A DNA stretch of 7,384 nucleotides from Caldifarciminota bacterium (GTDB taxonomy: Bacteria > Hydrothermota > Tepidihabitantia > Tepidihabitantales > Tepidihabitantaceae): positions 1 through 7,384 of the forward strand of contig DSBX01000141.1 in NCBI GenBank assembly GCA_011049385.1, given 5' to 3'. Both the position numbers and the translations under genes were made by a program. The notes beneath the pieces were generated by a model, which was given only the letters and a program-made list of their open reading frames with translations, had not been told where the DNA came from and did no database searches. Below, in pieces: positions 4,641-7,384 of this stretch (position 1 is the stretch's first letter; every line of letters starts with the position of its first letter).

Positions 4641-7088
4641 TTACTTCTTCTTCTTTCCACCCGGCGAACGCTTGCCGGACGAGGCCTTGCGCGCGGCTTT
4701 CTTGCGGCCGGCCGGCGCGGTGGCGATGAGTTCCCGACATTCTTCAAGGGTGAGTTCGGCCGGGTCCCTGCCCTTGGGCACCGTCGCGCTCTTCTTGCCC
4801 TCGATCACGTACGGCCCGTACCGGCCGAGCAGTACCCGCACCCCGGCTTCCGGGAACTCTTTGATGGTGCGCTTCGCCGCCTGCTCCCGGGCCTCGGCGA
4901 TGGCGGCAAGAGCTTCCTTGTGCGTTATCGTGCGCGGGTCCTTGTCCTTTATCGAGGCGTACTTCGTGCCGTACTTGACGTATGGGCCGAACCGGCCGAA
5001 GTTGGCGAGAATCTCCTCGCCCTCCGCGGTCCGGCCGACCACGCGCGGCAGTTTCAGCAGTTCCAGCGCCTCGTCGAGCGTGACCGTCTCGACCCGCTGT
5101 CCTTTCCGCAGGCTGGCGAACTTCGGTTTCTCGTCGTCGTCCTTGGTGCCGAGCTGGACGAACGGCCCGTACGGCCCGAGCCGGGCCGAAACCGGCTTGC
5201 CGGTCGCCGGGTCGGTGCCGAGCTCGCGCGAGCGGGCGACCTCGGCCCGCGACAGTTCACCCGCCTTCTCGACGTCGGCGTGGAACGGCCGGTAGAAGCC
5301 GCCCACCGTCTCGCGCCAGTTCTTCTCTCCGGACGCGACCTCGTCGAGCTCGGTCTCGATCCGGGCGGTGAAGTCGTAGTCCACGACTTCGCGGAAGTTC
5401 TCGACCAGAAAGTCGGTCACCAGCCCGGCGACGTCGGTCGGGAAGAGCTTGGCCTTCTCCGTCCCGGTCGTCTCGGTCCGGGTCTCGGCGCCGACCTTGC
5501 CCTCGGTCAGGGTCAGCACCCGGTACTCCCGCTCGCGGCCTTCCCGGCTCTGCCGCTCGACGTAGCCCCGGCTCTGGATCGTCGAAATCGTCGGCGCGTA
5601 GGTCGAGGGCCGGCCGATGCCGAGTTCCTCCAGCCGCTTGACCAGGCTCGCCTCGGTGTAGCGGGCGGGCGGGCGCGAGAAGCTCTCGCGCGAGGTGATT
5701 TCGAGCGGCTCCAGCCGCTGGCCGCGTTCCAGCGGCGGCAGGACCCGGCCGTCTTCCTCGTCGTCGCCGCCCGGGTCGTACACCGCGAGAAACCCCTTGA
5801 ACAGGATGACCTCGCCCTTGGCGATGAATCTTTCCGGCCGGGTCGAGACCTCGACCTTCACCACGGTCCGCTCGACCCGGGCATCGGCCATCTGCGAAGC
5901 CAGCGCCCGGCGACGGATGAGCTCGTAGAGCTTGCGCTCGTCCTGCTCGCCGGTGACCTTGTCCTTACGGAAGTCGGTCGGCCGGATCGCCTCGTGCGCT
6001 TCCTGGGCCCGCTTGGATTTGGTCGCGTACCGCCGGCGTCGGGCGTGGTCCGGACCGAACTCCGCGGCGATGACCTCGGCCGCCTGGGCCAGCGCGGAAT
6101 CGGCCATCGTCAGCGAGTCGGTGCGCATGTAGGTGATGTGGCCCGCCTCGTACAGCCGCTGGGCCAGCGCCATCGTCCGGCGCACGCTCATCCCCAGCTT
6201 CTGGTAGGCTTCCTGCTGGAGCGTCGAGGTCGTGAACGGTGGCCGGGGCGACCGCTTCGCCGGCTTCTTTTCGACCGCGGCGACGGTGAACTCCGCGCCC
6301 GCGGCCGCTTCGAGAAAAGCCCGGGCCGCCGCTTCGTCCGGGAAATCGGTATCGAGCTTGGCGGCCAGCCTGCCCTCGCCGGCGGCGAACTCGCCCGCGG
6401 TCTTGAAGCTGACCTCGGGCTTGAACTTGTCAATCTCGCGCTCGCGTTCGACCACCAGCCGCACCGCCACCGACTGCACCCGGCCCGCGGACAGCCCGGT
6501 CCGTACCTTCTTCCACAGCACCGGCGAGAGCTCGTAGCCGACCAGCCGGTCGAGCACCCGGCGGGCCTGCTGGGCATCCACGAGATGCTGGTCAATGCCG
6601 CGCGGTTCGGCAATCGCCGCCTTGATGGCGGACTCGGTGATTTCGTGGAAGACGATGCGCCGGGTCAGTTCCGTCGGCAGTTCGAGCAGGCGCGCCAGGT
6701 GCCAGGCGATCGCCTCGCCCTCCCGGTCTTCGTCGGTCGCCAGCCAGACCCGCTTCGCCTGCTTCGCCGCCTTGCGCAGTTCGGCGACGGTCTTCTTCTT
6801 CTCCGGGCTGACTATGTACTCGGGCTCGAAGCCGCCTTCGATGTCCACCGCCATCCCCTTCCTGGGCAGGTCCGCGACGTGGCCCATCGAGGAGAGTACG
6901 GTGAATTCCCGGCCGAGGAAGCGGCCGATCGTCCGCGCCTTGGCCGGCGACTCGACGATCAGCATGTCCCCGCCCTCACCGCGTCCGGCCACCCGGGCCG
7001 GCGCCACCTTCGGCTTCGCGGCACTGCGGGACGTCTTCGGCTTCGCTTTCGCGGCCTTGCCGCCGGTTGCTGTTGACTTCTTCGTCAT
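4641..7088 (-). CDS. topA: DNA topoisomerase I (type IA)
   Basis: This 815-residue type IA topoisomerase relaxes negative supercoils through a 5'-phosphotyrosine cleavage of one strand. The Toprim domain starts at MLIVESPAKARTIGRFLG (42-59; Glu46) and holds DEDREGE (119-125; Asp119, Asp121, Glu123 bind Mg2+). The topo domain includes GLSAGRVQSVAVRLV (198-212), the catalytic Tyr320 in ITYMRTDS with Arg322, EAHEAIRPTDF (363-373) and LGIGRPSTYAPTIS (489-502). The C-terminus lacks Cys4 zinc ribbons and instead has three Gly-rich repeats of the Topo_C_Rpt type at about 638 (GPYGPF), 698 (GRFGPY) and 755 (GRYGPY), then a Lys/Arg tail ending GKKKK. Residues 1-40 are a Lys/Ala-rich disordered extension. 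ATG 7086-7088 has no ribosome site but sits just behind a promoter -10 box; Met42 (ATG 6963-6965, with GGTGAGGG upstream) is an alternative start. Stop is TAA. Confidence 0.97.
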   Translation of the reverse strand: MTKKSTATGGKAAKAKPKTSRSAAKPKVAPARVAGRGEGGDMLIVESPAKARTIGRFLGREFTVLSSMGHVADLPRKGMAVDIEGGFEPEYIVSPEKKKTVAELRKAAKQAKRVWLATDEDREGEAIAWHLARLLELPTELTRRIVFHEITESAIKAAIAEPRGIDQHLVDAQQARRVLDRLVGYELSPVLWKKVRTGLSAGRVQSVAVRLVVEREREIDKFKPEVSFKTAGEFAAGEGRLAAKLDTDFPDEAAARAFLEAAAGAEFTVAAVEKKPAKRSPRPPFTTSTLQQEAYQKLGMSVRRTMALAQRLYEAGHITYMRTDSLTMADSALAQAAEVIAAEFGPDHARRRRYATKSKRAQEAHEAIRPTDFRKDKVTGEQDERKLYELIRRRALASQMADARVERTVVKVEVSTRPERFIAKGEVILFKGFLAVYDPGGDDEEDGRVLPPLERGQRLEPLEITSRESFSRPPARYTEASLVKRLEELGIGRPSTYAPTISTIQSRGYVERQSREGREREYRVLTLTEGKVGAETRTETTGTEKAKLFPTDVAGLVTDFLVENFREVVDYDFTARIETELDEVASGEKNWRETVGGFYRPFHADVEKAGELSRAEVARSRELGTDPATGKPVSARLGPYGPFVQLGTKDDDEKPKFASLRKGQRVETVTLDEALELLKLPRVVGRTAEGEEILANFGRFGPYVKYGTKYASIKDKDPRTITHKEALAAIAEAREQAAKRTIKEFPEAGVRVLLGRYGPYVIEGKKSATVPKGRDPAELTLEECRELIATAPAGRKKAARKASSGKRSPGGKKKK

Positions 7089-7097
7089 CAGGCGTGA

Positions 7098-7125
7098 AGC
7101 ATATTCCGCCTCGACCGGATGTCAA
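7098..7125 (-). promoter_or_regulatory. Putative topA promoter
   Basis: On the minus strand TTGACA (7125-7120, perfect) and TATGCT (7103-7098) are 16 nt apart. The -10 box ends only 9 nt before the ATG at 7088, so RNA would start about at 7091. That implies a leaderless or nearly leaderless transcript, consistent with the missing ribosome site at that ATG. Confidence 0.6.
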
Positions 7126-7152
7126 CCACACCCTTCCCCCCGGGGTGTTGAC
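7121..7152. repeat. Inverted repeat joining the two divergent -35 boxes
   Basis: The left arm GTCAACCACACCC (7121-7133) is an imperfect inverted copy of the right arm GGGGTGTTGAC (7142-7152), differing by a two-base insertion. Each arm contains one -35 TTGAC, for topA and for the rightward gene. A protein bound here could control both directions. Confidence 0.45.
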
Positions 7153-7175
7153 GGCGCGGCCGGAACCGCTATGCT
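7148..7175 (+). promoter_or_regulatory. Putative promoter of the rightward gene at 7268
   Basis: TTGACG (7148-7153) and TATGCT (7170-7175) are 16 nt apart, with the same -10 sequence and spacing as the opposing topA promoter. Transcription would begin near 7182, leaving an 86-nt leader before ATG 7268 that contains a terminator-like hairpin. Confidence 0.55.
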
Positions 7176-7193
7176 CTGTCACCGGCTATGCTC
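7168..7193 (+). repeat. Direct repeat GCTATGCTC, 17-bp period
   Basis: GCTATGCTC occurs at 7168-7176 and again at 7185-7193. Each copy contains a TATGCT -10-like hexamer, so the second may be an alternative start region or a binding site. No good -35 box serves the second copy. Confidence 0.4.
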
Positions 7194-7201
7194 AGGCGCA
7201 A

Positions 7202-7236
7202 GCCATCCCGGCCGGCCCGGGATGGCGCTTTGTTTT
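7202..7236 (+). terminator. Terminator-like hairpin in the leader of the 7268 gene
   Basis: GCCATCCCGG (7202-7211) pairs with CCGGGATGGC (7217-7226) in a perfect 10-bp stem with a 5-nt loop, followed by the T-rich GCTTTGTTTT (7227-7236). This is a good intrinsic terminator on the plus strand. It lies between the predicted rightward promoter and its gene, so it may act as an attenuator or end a short RNA of about 55 nt. I found no convincing alternative antiterminator pairing and no known riboswitch class. Confidence 0.6.
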
Positions 7237-7255
7237 CCCGGACAGGACGGAAGCC

Positions 7256-7263
7256 AAAGGAGG
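7256..7263 (+). promoter_or_regulatory. Consensus Shine-Dalgarno AAAGGAGG
   Basis: AAAGGAGG ends 4 nt before ATG 7268 and fixes the start of the rightward gene. It is the strongest ribosome site in the window. Confidence 0.8.
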
Positions 7264-7267
7264 CGCG

Positions 7268-7384
7268 ATGACCCCGCCCGAGCTGATCCGGCTCCGGTTC
7301 GCCAACCGCTGGCTCCACGCCGCCTACCTGGCGGTGATGGTGGTCTTCACCCTGCCCTACCTCGCGCTCCAGCCGCTCGGCGCC
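7268..7384 (+). CDS. N-terminus of a membrane protein, possibly cytochrome b-like (partial)
   Basis: 39 residues are visible before the window ends. MTPPELIRLRFANRWLHAAY is followed by a hydrophobic helix (LAVMVVFTLPYLAL), giving a cytoplasmic positively charged start and a first transmembrane segment. The RxxH pattern (Arg14, His17) directly before the first helix is also seen at the start of cytochrome b561 / formate dehydrogenase gamma-type subunits, where the His binds heme. With so little sequence this is only a suggestion. The start is certain from the consensus ribosome site 4 nt upstream. The gene is divergent from topA, with a terminator-like hairpin in its leader. Confidence 0.65.
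   Translation, partial: MTPPELIRLRFANRWLHAAYLAVMVVFTLPYLALQPLGA

Noticed and set aside
4640..4747. N-terminal extension of the PPC protein up to 4747
   Set aside because: The added residues are Arg/Pro-rich and out of frame over the topA Lys-rich tail; the domain begins exactly at the GTG after the topA stop.
4920..7076. A 718-codon open frame on the plus strand across topA
   Set aside because: It is the antisense shadow of topA: Arg/Gly/Leu/Asp-rich composition, no motifs, and the opposite strand carries an intact type IA topoisomerase with all catalytic residues.
7176..7267. Known riboswitch (c-di-GMP-I, fluoride, guanidine-II) in the leader of the 7268 gene
   Set aside because: I compared the conserved cores from memory and found no match; only the terminator-like hairpin is clear.
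1..7384. CRISPR arrays, insertion sequences, tRNA or rRNA genes
   Set aside because: No regularly spaced DNA repeats, no transposase-like reading and no tRNA or rRNA-like sequence was seen; the only regular repeats are the coding LVIVD modules.

Overview
The window is GC-rich bacterial DNA, densely coded and mostly on the minus strand. It combines housekeeping genes (topoisomerase I, the glycyl-tRNA synthetase alpha subunit, an HD-superfamily hydrolase, a PPC/DUF296 protein) with secreted proteins carrying C-terminal type IX secretion (T9SS, 'type A') sorting domains. One secreted protein is a seven-module LVIVD beta-propeller. T9SS tails, LVIVD repeats, a two-subunit-type GlyRS and high GC suggest a member of the FCB superphylum or a related candidate phylum (WOR-3/Stahlbacteria-like) rather than a well-studied Bacteroidetes. 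This placement is inference; no marker here fixes the phylum.

Layout: (1) 1-261 (+) is the 3' end of a T9SS-sorted secreted protein, converging on (2) 304-1530 (-), the LVIVD propeller protein. A perfect 9-bp GC hairpin lies between them. (3) 1557-2480 (-) is a signal peptide / beta-sandwich-like / T9SS-tail protein whose frame is broken by one TGA at 1899-1901. It lies 26 nt upstream of the propeller gene and has a good sigma70-like promoter (TTGACT-N17-TATCAT). (4) 2531-2678 is non-coding and holds that promoter and two inverted repeats. (5) 2679-3578 glyQ and 3583-4128 HD hydrolase form a tight two-gene unit behind another clear promoter (TTGACA-N16-TATCAT). glyS is not next to glyQ. (6) 4208-4639 PPC-domain protein starts 1 nt after the stop of (7) topA, 4641-7088. 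(8) 7089-7267 is a divergent control region with back-to-back promoters whose -35 boxes sit in an inverted repeat. It also has a terminator-like hairpin in the leader of (9) a membrane-protein gene that starts at 7268 and runs off the window.

The most unusual feature is the in-frame TGA in the 1557-2480 gene. Both sides of it are coherent protein: beta-sandwich before, last strand plus sorting tail after. TGA serves as a real stop elsewhere in the window, in the HD gene. A 6-bp stem with a GGUC loop begins 11 nt after the TGA, with the loop 17 nt after it. That geometry resembles a bacterial SECIS element, so selenocysteine insertion or another form of readthrough has to be weighed against a simple nonsense mutation or sequence error. 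If the stop is obeyed, the protein loses its T9SS sorting tail.
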